A DNA stretch of 64,000 bases from JAWPMT01 sp965601475 (lineage in GTDB: Bacteria; Bacteroidota; Bacteroidia; Cytophagales; Cyclobacteriaceae): positions 4,836,001-4,900,000 of the forward strand of contig OZ271832.1 in the NCBI GenBank assembly GCA_965601475.1. The letters are read 5' to 3'. Every line of letters begins with the position of its first letter. The first letter of the stretch is position 1. Of the stretch, positions 9,547 through 17,355 are shown piece after piece. Under the pieces are notes generated by a model. That model saw only the letters and a program-made list of their open reading frames with translations, had not been told where the DNA came from and did no database searches. Both the position numbers and the translations under genes were made by a program.

Positions 9547-10557
9547 TTATGCGGAACGTTGTGCGTAGGCTTCGAGGAATCGGTAAGGGTAGAGTTCTGG
9601 CAGGTGGCTGACTTCATCGAGCAATTCAACTTCGTCTGGTGCCAACGTAATCTCTGCGGCTTTCAAGTTTTGGACTAGCTGATCGGTCGTCCTGGCGCCC
9701 AGGATTACAGATCCGACGTATGGCTTTTGCCGCAACCACGAAATGGAAACTTGGGCATGAGTCGCACTATGGTTTTTAGCTATTTTGTCAACGACCCTGA
9801 GGATCTCCCAGTTCTTCTGCGTGTTTCTGCGTTCCCAGGACTCCTCAGTTTGATCGGAGGTATCGGCAATTCTGCCTTTGGTGGGTAGGTGATCCGGACT
9901 GTATTTGCCGCTCAGAAACCCACCTCCCAAAGGTCCCCAGGGCATCAGGCTGAGCCCTTCACTTTGGAAAAGGTCCACAAACTCGTATTCAATATCCCTT
10001 TTCACGAGGCTGTATTGATACTGCGCCACACAAAATCGGTGCAGGTTGCGGGCATCACTAATAGAAAGTGCCTTCATCAGTTGCCATGCCTTGAAGTTAG
10101 AGACGCCAATGTACCTGACCTTTCCAGTGTGTACCAGATTATCAAAGGCCGAGAGTGATTCATACACTGAGGTCAATGGGTCCCAGGCATGCATGTAGAG
10201 CAGATCGATGTAATCCGTATCCAGCCGCTTTAGGGAGTTTTCGACTTCTTCAATGATGGCCCATCTCGAAAGACCTTGCTGGTTTTGCCCATCACCCATG
10301 GGAAATCGGACTTTGGTGGCAACCACCGCTTGCTTACGTTTCTTTTTTAGAGCTTTCCCCACAATTTCCTCGGAGACACCTCCGGCGTACACATTCGCCG
10401 TGTCGATATGATTGCCCCCTGCATCGAGGAATGTATCAATTTGGGTGATGGATTCTTTTTCCGGAGTGCTACGGGAAGAAGACTCTCCAAAGGTCATTGT
10501 ACCTAGTGTAAGGTCGGATACGATAAGGCCGGTATTTCCCAGCGTCTTATACTGCAT
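9547..10557 (-). CDS. Aldo/keto reductase
   Basis: NAD(P)H-dependent oxidoreductase with an eight-stranded barrel, 336 residues, cytosolic. The tetrad is visible: Asp52 in HIDTANVY, Tyr57, Lys82 in VATKVRF and His123 in LLYMHAWD. The late S-V-I-L-G-A-R-T block is the cofactor phosphate-binding loop. It resembles YajO/Tas-like bacterial reductases of general aldehyde or sugar-carbonyl substrates, and no specific substrate can be named. First gene of a probable operon with the SGNH hydrolase and possibly the secreted protein behind it. Confidence 0.92.
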   Translation of the reverse strand: MQYKTLGNTGLIVSDLTLGTMTFGESSSRSTPEKESITQIDTFLDAGGNHIDTANVYAGGVSEEIVGKALKKKRKQAVVATKVRFPMGDGQNQQGLSRWAIIEEVENSLKRLDTDYIDLLYMHAWDPLTSVYESLSAFDNLVHTGKVRYIGVSNFKAWQLMKALSISDARNLHRFCVAQYQYSLVKRDIEYEFVDLFQSEGLSLMPWGPLGGGFLSGKYSPDHLPTKGRIADTSDQTEESWERRNTQKNWEILRVVDKIAKNHSATHAQVSISWLRQKPYVGSVILGARTTDQLVQNLKAAEITLAPDEVELLDEVSHLPELYPYRFLEAYAQRSA

Positions 10558-10598
10558 GCTCGGGTGGTTTCACCCAAAGTTGGGGATAACATCCGAAC

Positions 10599-10624
10599 AA
10601 AAAAAGCCAGGCACTTGCCTGGCT
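10599..10624 (-). terminator. Intrinsic terminator of the membrane protein gene at 10650
   Basis: Perfect 9-bp stem, AGCCAGGCA at 10605-10613 and TGCCTGGCT at 10616-10624, with a 2-nt loop. On the minus strand it is followed by seven T (complement of A 10599-10605). It lies 25 nt beyond the stop of the gene at 10650. Confidence 0.9.
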
Positions 10625-10649
10625 ATTCATTTCCTGAAATTTGGTGTTG

Positions 10650-10997
10650 CTAGTTCGACATCCTTCTGACAATGGCGAAGTAAACCAGGAAACCAAGGGA
10701 AATAGACACTGCAAATATCCCGAATGGCAGCGGAGAATCTCTGTAATAATCAATTGAATGCAATATGATGAGTCCCAAACCACCAAAGAGTACGATGAGT
10801 CCCCATTTCAGAGAAGCGTACCGACCGTCGGTTTGATCCTGGAATAATTGCGCTGCATCCTGATTGATCAGGTCCTTTTCTATCAGCTTCTTCTTGAGTC
10901 GATAATCGGTGAGTGTCTTCATGATATAACCTATGCCCGCTGCTATGGTTGCCAATACACCAACGGGTGTGAGCAGTTCTGCCAAATCTCCGTCCAT
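10650..10997 (-). CDS. Small membrane protein, possibly DUF6249-like, divergent from the sigma factor
   Basis: Protein of 115 residues when started at the ATG 10995-10997 (MDGDLAELL). The longer frame from 11081 runs through the inverted-repeat leader of the sigma gene and begins with residues that look untranslated. There are three hydrophobic segments (about residues 8-25, 62-80 and 88-108), with a charged Lys-rich stretch after the first. The pattern of an N-terminal helix, a charged linker and two C-terminal helices resembles membrane proteins annotated DUF6249 next to ECF sigma genes in Bacteroidota; this is a pattern match only. It is divergent from the ECF sigma gene and may be under the same control. 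Confidence 0.72.
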   Translation of the reverse strand: MDGDLAELLTPVGVLATIAAGIGYIMKTLTDYRLKKKLIEKDLINQDAAQLFQDQTDGRYASLKWGLIVLFGGLGLIILHSIDYYRDSPLPFGIFAVSISLGFLVYFAIVRRMSN

Positions 10998-11034
10998 TAC
11001 TTTGAGTTTTAAGAGTTTAAAATTGTATTTGCTA

Positions 11035-11104
11035 CATGAGACAGCAGGAGTTGACACAATTGTTGCAGGTTGTAGCAACATTTTTTTTATTGCGCTGTCT
11101 CATG
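11035..11104 (+). promoter_or_regulatory. Inverted-repeat leader with terminator-like hairpin upstream of ECF sigma gene
   Basis: An 11-bp perfect inverted repeat (CATGAGACAGC at 11035-11045, GCTGTCTCATG at 11094-11104) encloses a second hairpin (TGTTGC 11061-11066, GCAACA 11075-11080) followed immediately by eight T, which is the form of an intrinsic terminator on the plus strand. The right outer arm ends on the first G of the GGAG ribosome site (11104-11107) of the sigma gene. It may be an attenuator, an operator for both divergent genes, or an mRNA fold limiting sigma translation. The arms are seen; the function is inferred. Confidence 0.55.
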
Positions 11105-11112
11105 GAGTGTTC

Positions 11113-11664
11113 ATGGATGAAAAGAAACTAGTTCAAAGGGTACTTGCGGGTGAACGAAGTGCATTTTCGGAGTTGATCAAACAGTATGAGCGTTTGGTTG
11201 CTCACGTTGTTTATCGACTCATCGATCACACAATGGACCGGGAAGAGGTGGCTCAGGATGTTTTTGTAAAGATTTTTGAGAAGTTGTCAGAATTCAATTT
11301 TCAATCTAAACTGAGCACCTGGATTGCAACCATCGCTTACCGCCATGCTGTGAATACCCTCAAGAAGAATAAGAAACATGCAGACAATGACAGTCTCGAC
11401 GATATCACTTTCGATCCATTTTCCGAGGATATCGGTTTTGACCAGGTGGATATGAACGCTTTTGTCCAGGCTGCGGTTGAGAAACTGCCGACTCCCTACA
11501 GAGCGATTCTTACCTTCTATCACCTGGAAGGCTTTTCGTATCAGGAAATCATGGAAGCAATGAATATGCCGGAGGGGACAGTCAAAAATTATTTATTCAG
11601 AGCTCGGCAAAAATTAAGAACTTTGTTAGAGCCACATGTGGAACGAGAAAAACTACTGGGATGA
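11113..11664 (+). CDS. ECF-type RNA polymerase sigma factor
   Basis: Alternative sigma factor of the sigma-70 ECF group, 183 residues from the ATG at 11113, chosen because GGAG lies 5 nt upstream (11104-11107) and the protein then begins in standard ECF fashion (MDEKKLVQRVLAG). Region 2 covers about residues 10-90, with the DREEVAQDVFVKIFEKL core-binding helix near 42-58. Region 4 covers about 125-180, with YQEIMEAMNMPEGTVKNYLF as the helix-turn-helix that reads the -35 element. The ATG of the next gene overlaps its stop (ATGA), so a membrane protein is translationally coupled and is the obvious candidate anti-sigma factor. The leader contains a nested inverted repeat. Confidence 0.94.
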   Translation: MDEKKLVQRVLAGERSAFSELIKQYERLVAHVVYRLIDHTMDREEVAQDVFVKIFEKLSEFNFQSKLSTWIATIAYRHAVNTLKKNKKHADNDSLDDITFDPFSEDIGFDQVDMNAFVQAAVEKLPTPYRAILTFYHLEGFSYQEIMEAMNMPEGTVKNYLFRARQKLRTLLEPHVEREKLLG

Positions 11665-12017
11665 GCGAAATAGATAAAAAGCTTTTTGAGCAGGAGCAAG
11701 ACGAAGCGATGAGTCAGATCATTGCTGGTTTGGAAAGCAGGCCAGAGTACCATTTCTCCAAGGATTTTGAAAAGGCCATTTTGGAGCGCATGTCATTGCC
11801 AGAGACACAATCCGATGTCGATCACTACTGGGTACTGGCTATCAGCATTGCCGTGTTTGTAGTATTGGGTTTTGCGGGTATTTGGTATGCCCTGGGCTGG
11901 GAGGGTCTGTCCGGTATGAAGACCACCTTGCTATACGCTGCAGGTACCGCCTTGCTGGTTGGGGTCTTTCAGTATTTGGATCAGGTGCTGGTCCGCCGCA
12001 GTGTTCACCTAACTTAG
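11661..12017 (+). CDS. Small membrane protein coupled to the sigma factor, candidate anti-sigma factor
   Basis: Protein of 118 residues with a hydrophilic, acidic N-terminal part (1-55) and two hydrophobic segments (about 57-77 and 85-105). The start codon overlaps the sigma factor stop by 4 nt. Anti-sigma factors of ECF sigma genes commonly have this position and a cytosolic domain before a membrane helix. No zinc-binding H-x3-C-x2-C motif is present, so it is not a classical ZAS-type anti-sigma factor. Role inferred from position and topology. Confidence 0.78.
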   Translation: MSEIDKKLFEQEQDEAMSQIIAGLESRPEYHFSKDFEKAILERMSLPETQSDVDHYWVLAISIAVFVVLGFAGIWYALGWEGLSGMKTTLLYAAGTALLVGVFQYLDQVLVRRSVHLT

Positions 12018-12352
12018 CCTCCGGCTTCCCACTCGAGAAGATAACTTGCCGTGCTGCCTGGGCGGTCCAACCGCATGCTGGCGGTAAATTTTCCTTCCTC
12101 ACCATGGGGGTAAATAATGAAGGTGCCAATGTGGTCATTCTTGCTTAGGTAATCGAAGTCCCAAAGCTGAATTTCCATCTTTTCATCTGTATGGTCAAAA
12201 GATAGGTTGACAGCTACCTTGTCACCTGAGTTGATCTGCTTATAAAGGCCGTGGGGCCAGATTTTCTTACCATCCAGTTTTAAATAAACTTCGTCTTTGT
12301 CTACTTCGTCGTTGAGAATGCACTGGAGGGAATGAAGTTTGATGCGAGCCAT
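12014..12352 (-). CDS. Small beta-rich protein, possibly C2-like, unknown function
   Basis: Protein of 112 residues if started at the ATG 12350-12352 (MARIKLHSL); an upstream ATG at 12388 would add 12 residues with less typical content. No signal peptide is visible with this start. Alternating hydrophobic strands and a central Y-L-K-L-D-G-K-K-I-W-P segment suggest a beta-sandwich, and the D-F-D-Y-L-S-K-N-D-H-I-G run is reminiscent of C2-type domains. I do not recognise a family with confidence. It is the last gene of the minus-strand run 13995-12014 and overlaps the stop of the plus-strand membrane protein by 4 nt. Confidence 0.65.
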   Translation of the reverse strand: MARIKLHSLQCILNDEVDKDEVYLKLDGKKIWPHGLYKQINSGDKVAVNLSFDHTDEKMEIQLWDFDYLSKNDHIGTFIIYPHGEEGKFTASMRLDRPGSTASYLLEWEAGG

Positions 12353-12392
12353 GTTCTGGGGTGTTTTGAATTCCAATAAATATAGCATTTCT

Positions 12393-12761
12393 TCAGAACA
12401 TTCCGCTCTGAATCACGGACCTGTCCGTGGGCCCAATGTAGTCGTACGCCCAGCAGGCTGGTATGCGCTTGTTTGCACGGACATCTATGATGATTCTTCG
12501 GTACTCCGGGTACGGATCATCGATTCCTTCAAAGGCATCCAAAACCTCAATACTTGCGCTGTCTTTGATTCGAAAAACTTCACCATGAATCCAGTACGGG
12601 CTACTGTTCATGAATTTGGCACCAGGATATTCACCTAAGTAATACAGCGTTCCTCGTGCCTGGGCCTTGCACAGGTATTCCAATTTCACACTTTGTAATT
12701 CTGGGAATCTGGACCTGTGACTTCTTTGCAGGAACCCATACGCAAATAGTAAATCGCTCAT
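12393..12761 (-). CDS. Gamma-glutamylcyclotransferase-family protein (AIG2-like)
   Basis: Protein of 122 residues with the fold motifs of the GGCT/AIG2 family: the N-terminal LLFAYGFLQRS (usual form F-V-Y-G-T-L-R), the central GEVFRI strand and VLDAFEG, whose Glu corresponds to the family's proton-accepting acid, then EYRR and a C-terminal W-A-Y-D-Y-I. Small bacterial members act on gamma-glutamyl-amine or peptide bonds, but substrates are mostly unknown. The ATG directly abuts the TAG (12762-12764) of an open frame that follows the DUF2721 gene. Confidence 0.83.
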   Translation of the reverse strand: MSDLLFAYGFLQRSHRSRFPELQSVKLEYLCKAQARGTLYYLGEYPGAKFMNSSPYWIHGEVFRIKDSASIEVLDAFEGIDDPYPEYRRIIIDVRANKRIPACWAYDYIGPTDRSVIQSGMF

Positions 12762-12932
12762 CTATTTCGCCAGGCATGTAGCTGTTTGTCCATCTTTCGC
12801 AACTTCTGCTGGGTAACTGTTTTCCTCTGGCAGTAGCCTTGCTCCCTTAGCCTTGGGCTCAGCCTCCGGCTTCACACCAAGGTTTTTGCTCTCAAAAACT
12901 AATATCCAGCCGGGCCATTCAACTATCGCTTT
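12762..12932 (-). other. 56-codon open frame following the DUF2721 stop codon
   Basis: The 171 nt between the DUF2721 gene and the GGCT-like gene are an open frame of 56 sense codons, in frame with the DUF2721 stop (TAA, 12933-12935) and closed by TAG directly before the next ATG. The conceptual product is rich in Lys, Glu, Ala and Pro. There is no ATG; the only plausible internal start is GTG at 12873-12875. It could be a short gene, a former extension of DUF2721 or a repeat remnant. On the plus strand the same DNA folds as CCTTGG...CCAAGG with an inner AGCC/GGCT stem and five T after it. Confidence 0.35.
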
Positions 12933-13319
12933 TTATAGACGTTCTTCAAATTGGCGCTGCTTGATCTTGACGGCATTGGCGGAGTAAATCATAAGTAAGA
13001 TCAATGCAAAGAAAATGCAGAGTATGGACAGCCAGAGCAACCATTCTGACATGCCCTTGATTGCGCTGGAGTAATCCTGTCCAACGCCACCTATCAGACC
13101 GGAGATCACCAGTGTAGCACAGCTGACGTAGAATGCTGTGAGACTCTTGTTGATTCTGCTCAGTTGCTTGATCTTTTGCTTGATGATCTTTGGGTTGCCA
13201 TTCTTCTCATTTAGCAGCATGGCGATTTCGTTGCTCAAACCCATGGCAAGGTTAGAAGTTGACATGATCAGTAGGCCTACACCCGGAAGGAGGGTCATTG
13301 GGAAAAACCATTCCGACAT
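12933..13319 (-). CDS. DUF2721-like membrane protein
   Basis: Inner-membrane protein of 128 residues with three hydrophobic segments (about 4-28, 62-82 and 92-112). The central cytosolic loop (35-60) is Lys/Arg-rich, including K-Q-K-I-K-Q-L-S-R-I-N. Topology and length match DUF2721 proteins, whose function is unknown. It starts one nucleotide after the TonB-C-like gene stops, so the two are cotranscribed. A 56-codon open frame continues in frame beyond its TAA. Confidence 0.78.
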   Translation of the reverse strand: MSEWFFPMTLLPGVGLLIMSTSNLAMGLSNEIAMLLNEKNGNPKIIKQKIKQLSRINKSLTAFYVSCATLVISGLIGGVGQDYSSAIKGMSEWLLWLSILCIFFALILLMIYSANAVKIKQRQFEERL

Positions 13320-13320
13320 G

Positions 13321-13995
13321 TTACTGCCTCAATCTATCCCTGTAAAGGGTAATGTTCACACCATCAAGTAGAGAGGCAGGGGGTAGACGATCATCTATAT
13401 TCAATTGATAGTCAGATCCGAAAAAACTGAATACAAAGGGCACCACGAATCGTGTATGGATCGGCCGTCCGTTTTTAATACCAGGTATCCATTGATCTTT
13501 GATCTTCTTATAAGCCTTCAGCATTTCCTGATCGCAACCGTAACCGATACTATGTATGATTTCGGGATTGATGGCTTCTCCGTCACCGTTAATTTCGAAG
13601 CTAAGGAATGATATACCCTCCACCAGGTGTTCTTGTGCTCGCCTCGGGTAGCGCAGGTATTGGTAAATGGTCTCATAGAATTGTAAGTAGCTCCCTTTGT
13701 AACGGGGGTAGACTTCGAGTTGTGCCACTGGAATCCATCGCTCACCATCGCGATAGAAATAGGACTTGTCATCTGTTGTTTGCTGGAAGATCACCCGATC
13801 TACGTCATAGTCATATTCAAGTACCAGGCGGCCGTTCTCATAGAACCGCCAGACACCAACCCTTTCTTTCTTTTTCTTCGTTAACTGGCCTTTTTGAGTA
13901 GGTGTATTGACGCGAAGCAATTTCTGACCAGCCACTTCCAGCGACCCGCAAGTCAAGAACGTAATCATCAAAAGTTGAATACTGATATGCTTCAT
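13321..13995 (-). CDS. Secreted protein with TonB C-terminal-like domain
   Basis: Exported protein of 224 residues. The first 23 residues form a signal peptide, with no long periplasmic Pro-rich spacer. The C-terminal region (about 108-205) follows the pattern of TonB C-terminal domains in Bacteroidota: an L-R-Y-P-R-R-A-Q-E-H segment, a G-I-S-F-L-S-F-E-I-N-G-D-G-E strand pair, then Q-W-I-P-G-I-K-N-G-R-P-I and V-P-F-V-F. The N-terminal Y-x-N-G-R-L-V-L-E-Y-D-Y-D repeat resembles MORN-like or antitoxin-like beta motifs. It lacks the membrane anchor needed for energy transduction, so it probably is not a working TonB. First gene of the minus-strand run ending at 12014. Confidence 0.78.
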   Translation of the reverse strand: MKHISIQLLMITFLTCGSLEVAGQKLLRVNTPTQKGQLTKKKKERVGVWRFYENGRLVLEYDYDVDRVIFQQTTDDKSYFYRDGERWIPVAQLEVYPRYKGSYLQFYETIYQYLRYPRRAQEHLVEGISFLSFEINGDGEAINPEIIHSIGYGCDQEMLKAYKKIKDQWIPGIKNGRPIHTRFVVPFVFSFFGSDYQLNIDDRLPPASLLDGVNITLYRDRLRQ

Positions 13996-14075
13996 TGCTC
14001 GAAAAACCTTGATATTTATCTGTTGGTTTTGAGATTTCCTAATTTACCACTTTTTTAGCTGCTACCTTGCGGCGG

Positions 14076-14097
14076 TTTAGAGGCTAGCCTCCCTAAA
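14076..14097 (+). promoter_or_regulatory. Palindromic candidate operator upstream of the ROK kinase gene
   Basis: Perfect 12-bp palindrome GAGGCTAGCCTC (14080-14091) flanked by TTTAG (14076-14080) and CTAAA (14093-14097), giving an extended inverted repeat with a 2-nt bulge. It lies 43 nt before the ROK kinase ATG and 81 nt from the divergent TonB-C-like gene, a position suited to a repressor site for one or both. Confidence 0.4.
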
Positions 14098-14139
14098 ACT
14101 TTTATTTAAGACAAACGCGCGCAGCAAAACGCTTAACTT

Positions 14140-15102
14140 ATGGCAAAAGAAATTGCAGTCGGAATAGATATTGGTGGCACCCTTACCAAAGTGGGTCTTG
14201 TTGATCGCGAAGGTCATTTTTATGGCCATAGTGACTTTCGAACCAAGAAGAGTCCGGATTTCGCAAGCTACCTGGAGAAATTGTCCGAAGAGATTGAGCG
14301 CTTGAAAAGCAATGTGAATGAGGAAATAAAGATCCTGGGAATTGGTGTTGGCGCGCCTAACGCAAATTATTTCCGAGGAACCATCGAACACGCCGCCAAT
14401 CTCATCTGGAAAGGCGTTGTACCCTTCACGGAAGAACTGAAGAAGAAATATGACCTGCCCATTTTCATAACCAACGATGCCAATGCTGCCGCGATAGGTG
14501 AAATGATTTACGGCAATGCTGCGGGTATGAAGGATTTCATGGTAATAACCCTGGGAACAGGACTAGGCAGTGGGATCGTTGCTAATGGATCTCTGGTCTA
14601 TGGACATGATGCTCAGGCAGGGGAACTGGGACACATAACTGTGATTGAGGGAGGTAGGGTATGCGGAACGGGCAGAAGAGGTTGCCTGGAGGCCTATGTT
14701 TCTTCGACAGGCATAAAACGGACGATCTACGCGCTATTGGCCGACTCTTTGGAACCCAGTCGTTTTCGGGATATTCCCTTCAATGAAATTCACGGTGAAG
14801 AAATTACGCAAGCTGCCGAGGAAGGTGATCCCATTGCGATGGAAGCGTACCGCTACACCGGTGAACTGCTCGGAAAACAACTGGCTGATTTTGTCGCCTT
14901 TTCGCATCCGCAAACGATTTTTCTGCTAGGCGGGTTGGCGAAAGCAGGTAAGTGGATCTTTAACCCAACGATCCAATATTTCGAGGAAAAAGTACTTCCC
15001 TATTACAAAGGCAAAGTAAGCATCGAGCCCAGTGGAATGCTTGACAAAAACGCGGCAATTCTCGGCGCAGCCGCGCTGGTGTGGAACCAACTCGAAGAAT
15101 GA
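14140..15102 (+). CDS. ROK family sugar kinase (probable glucokinase)
   Basis: Phosphorylates a hexose, probably glucose, with ATP in the cytosol. The 320 residues begin with GIDIGGTLTKVG (8-19), the phosphate-binding loop, and contain FITNDANAAAIGE with the catalytic Asp, GTGLGSG and GELGH. The ROK zinc motif, normally C-G-C-G-x-x-G-C, reads C-G-T-G-R-R-G-C, so one Cys ligand is replaced by Thr. No helix-turn-helix precedes the kinase domain, so this is an enzyme and not a ROK repressor. The glucan and trehalose genes at 1-8 kb would supply glucose. Confidence 0.92.
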   Translation: MAKEIAVGIDIGGTLTKVGLVDREGHFYGHSDFRTKKSPDFASYLEKLSEEIERLKSNVNEEIKILGIGVGAPNANYFRGTIEHAANLIWKGVVPFTEELKKKYDLPIFITNDANAAAIGEMIYGNAAGMKDFMVITLGTGLGSGIVANGSLVYGHDAQAGELGHITVIEGGRVCGTGRRGCLEAYVSSTGIKRTIYALLADSLEPSRFRDIPFNEIHGEEITQAAEEGDPIAMEAYRYTGELLGKQLADFVAFSHPQTIFLLGGLAKAGKWIFNPTIQYFEEKVLPYYKGKVSIEPSGMLDKNAAILGAAALVWNQLEE

Positions 15103-15210
15103 CGGTTGTATAACTGAGAAGTACAATACTCCGTTGGTAAAAAATCAGCTATTTTTATTGGCTCATTTTTTCCTGGATTCGTTATAGCGTAAGAAATACT
15201 CAGAAATACT

Positions 15211-17337
15211 ATGGCAAAGAGATTCGTGATGTTGGCATTGGGCTTATGCCTGTTATTCGGCGGCAGTGATCTATGGGCTCAGGAAGATCAGGAGCTGGAA
15301 GTGCTGAAGCCACTTCCAGAACATGAGAATTCGCTCATGGTAATCCTAACGCTCTTCAATCAGTACCATTATCGCAAACTCCCACTCAACGATTCAATTT
15401 CTGAAGTCATATTTGATAACTTCGTTGGAGCCCTGGACCCAAACAAGGTCTATTTCCTCCAGTCCGAGATTGATTATTTCTCAAAGTACAAGTACCAGAT
15501 CGACAACGATCTTCAGTTAGGCAATATAGATTTTGCCTATCAGCTTTTCGGGTTGTATCGGGAAAAGGCTCTCAAGCGACTTTCCAGTATAGAAGAGAGT
15601 TTTGAACGGGGTTTTGATTTTGAAAAGGAAGAAGAGTTTGAAACAGATCCCGATAAGCTGGAATGGGCTGTGAATTACGATGAACTCAATGAGCGGTGGA
15701 GGAAGCTTCTCAAGAATCAGGCCCTAAGTCTACAGCTATCAGGTAAGGACTGGGAAGGTACCGTTGACTTGTTGTCGAATCGTTATAAGCGAGTGGAGAA
15801 GGCGATTTATCAGTACAAGAGTGAGGACGTCTTCCAACTCTACATGAATTCATTTACACGGGCTTTCGATCCGCATACCAACTATTTCTCCCCGATTGCC
15901 AAAGAGAACTTTCAAATTGAGATGAGTCTTTCATTGGAAGGTATTGGTGCAAGACTCATGCAGCAGCTGGATTATACACTCATCGCCAGCATCGTTCCCG
16001 GTGGACCGGCTTTCAAGACCAAGAAACTGAAAAAGGATGACAGAATTATCGGTGTCGCGCAAGGAGATGATGGGAAATTCGAGGATGTCATTGGCTGGCG
16101 CCTGGATGATGTTGTGCAAAAAATAAGAGGCCCAAAAGGATCCGTTGTACGGCTAGTCGTACTTGCGGCGGAAAAGGAGATCACCGATCTTCCTGATACG
16201 ATCAGAATCGTCCGGGACAAAATCAAACTAGAGGAACAATCAGCCAGCGCTGAGGTCATTCCCATTGTCGAAGGCAACGATACCTACCAATTAGGTGTAA
16301 TTAATTTGCCCAGTTTCTATATTGATTTTGAGGCCAGAAGCCGCGGCGTGGAAGATTACAAAAGCACCACGCGGGATGTGAAGAAATTGATAGAAGACCT
16401 ACGCGAGAAAGGGGTAGACGGTCTGCTCATAGATCTCAGATACAATGGAGGAGGTTCACTACAAGAGGCCATTGACCTTACTGGCTTGTTCATACCTGAG
16501 GGACCGGTGGTCCAGGTGAGAAATTCTGATCAGACTGTGGACATTCTTGATGACGAAGATGAAGCACAGACGTACTACGACGGGCCATTGGCGGTCCTGG
16601 TGAACCGATACAGCGCGTCGGCATCGGAGATTTTTTCCGGCGCCATCCAGGACTATGGGCGAGGCATAGTTGTTGGGGAAAATAGTTTTGGAAAAGGCAC
16701 AGTGCAAAATCTTATTGATTTAGGTAGACCCGTGCTCAATTATATGAATCGTATGATTGCCTATCGCAAGTCTGCAGGGAAGGATGTCTCCGACCTGGAA
16801 AAAATGCGAGATGATATCAGAACTGGTGAATTGACCTTGGGACAGGTAAAAATGACGCTGGCCAAGTTTTACAGGGTTACGGGAAGCAGTACTCAGCGGC
16901 TAGGTGTAGCACCAGATATTATTTTTCCGACGCCATTCGATGCAGTGGATTTCGGTGAGAGCAGCCGCGCCAACGCCTTGCCCTGGGATGAAATAACATC
17001 CTCGGAATTTGAGCCTACCAATCAGATCTCTCCGGAGTTGAAACAGAAACTACTGACATTGTACAGAGATCATCTCGAAGCGGATCCGGATCTGGCCAGA
17101 TTGCAGAAAGAAACACAGGAACTCAAAAACCGGGAAGAGGAGTCAAGCGTTTCCTTGAACTTTGATACCCGCCAGGCTGCCTTGAATGTTGAAGAAAATC
17201 CTGGAGACTTATCCACGGTCATAGATGAGACGGAGGTCTTCACCGACGATGCGAATCGCGAGAAACTCACTGAAGACCCTTACCTCAAGGAGGCATTGCG
17301 ACTCCTGGCCGAACTCTCAAGGAACAAAGTAGGTTAA
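15211..17337 (+). CDS. prc: Carboxy-terminal processing peptidase (Prc/Tsp, S41 family)
   Basis: Periplasmic tail-specific protease of 708 residues with an N-terminal signal peptide ending near Ala23. Order: an N-terminal helical domain (about 30-240), a PDZ domain (about 245-330), the S41 protease core (about 345-520) and a C-terminal domain. The catalytic set is Ser470 in RYSASASEIFSG, Asp481 in QDYGRG and Lys495 in FGKGTVQ. The 11- and 14-residue spacings match Ser430/Asp441/Lys455 of Escherichia coli Prc. It probably degrades or trims envelope proteins by their C-termini. Transcribed alone, converging on the DUF6503 lipoprotein gene. Confidence 0.95.
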   Translation: MAKRFVMLALGLCLLFGGSDLWAQEDQELEVLKPLPEHENSLMVILTLFNQYHYRKLPLNDSISEVIFDNFVGALDPNKVYFLQSEIDYFSKYKYQIDNDLQLGNIDFAYQLFGLYREKALKRLSSIEESFERGFDFEKEEEFETDPDKLEWAVNYDELNERWRKLLKNQALSLQLSGKDWEGTVDLLSNRYKRVEKAIYQYKSEDVFQLYMNSFTRAFDPHTNYFSPIAKENFQIEMSLSLEGIGARLMQQLDYTLIASIVPGGPAFKTKKLKKDDRIIGVAQGDDGKFEDVIGWRLDDVVQKIRGPKGSVVRLVVLAAEKEITDLPDTIRIVRDKIKLEEQSASAEVIPIVEGNDTYQLGVINLPSFYIDFEARSRGVEDYKSTTRDVKKLIEDLREKGVDGLLIDLRYNGGGSLQEAIDLTGLFIPEGPVVQVRNSDQTVDILDDEDEAQTYYDGPLAVLVNRYSASASEIFSGAIQDYGRGIVVGENSFGKGTVQNLIDLGRPVLNYMNRMIAYRKSAGKDVSDLEKMRDDIRTGELTLGQVKMTLAKFYRVTGSSTQRLGVAPDIIFPTPFDAVDFGESSRANALPWDEITSSEFEPTNQISPELKQKLLTLYRDHLEADPDLARLQKETQELKNREEESSVSLNFDTRQAALNVEENPGDLSTVIDETEVFTDDANREKLTEDPYLKEALRLLAELSRNKVG

Positions 17338-17355
17338 TCTGGTGCTGGAATAAAC

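Noticed and set aside
11051..11056. TTGACA as a classical -35 promoter element
   Set aside because: Bacteroidota housekeeping promoters use TTG/TANNTTTG, and no -10-like or TANNTTTG box lies at the right distance.
10998..11081. Longer start for the minus-strand membrane protein (143 residues)
   Set aside because: The added residues lie in the sigma leader region and have no family-like content; ATG 10997 gives a cleaner protein.
10933..11112. N-terminal extension of the sigma factor frame upstream of 11113
   Set aside because: It runs through the inverted-repeat leader; the ATG at 11113 has a GGAG site and gives a standard ECF N-terminus.
12015..12873. 13-mer AGCCTCCGGCTTC present at 12015-12027 and 12861-12873
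   Set aside because: Repeats of this length are expected by chance many times in 64 kb, and flanks do not match.
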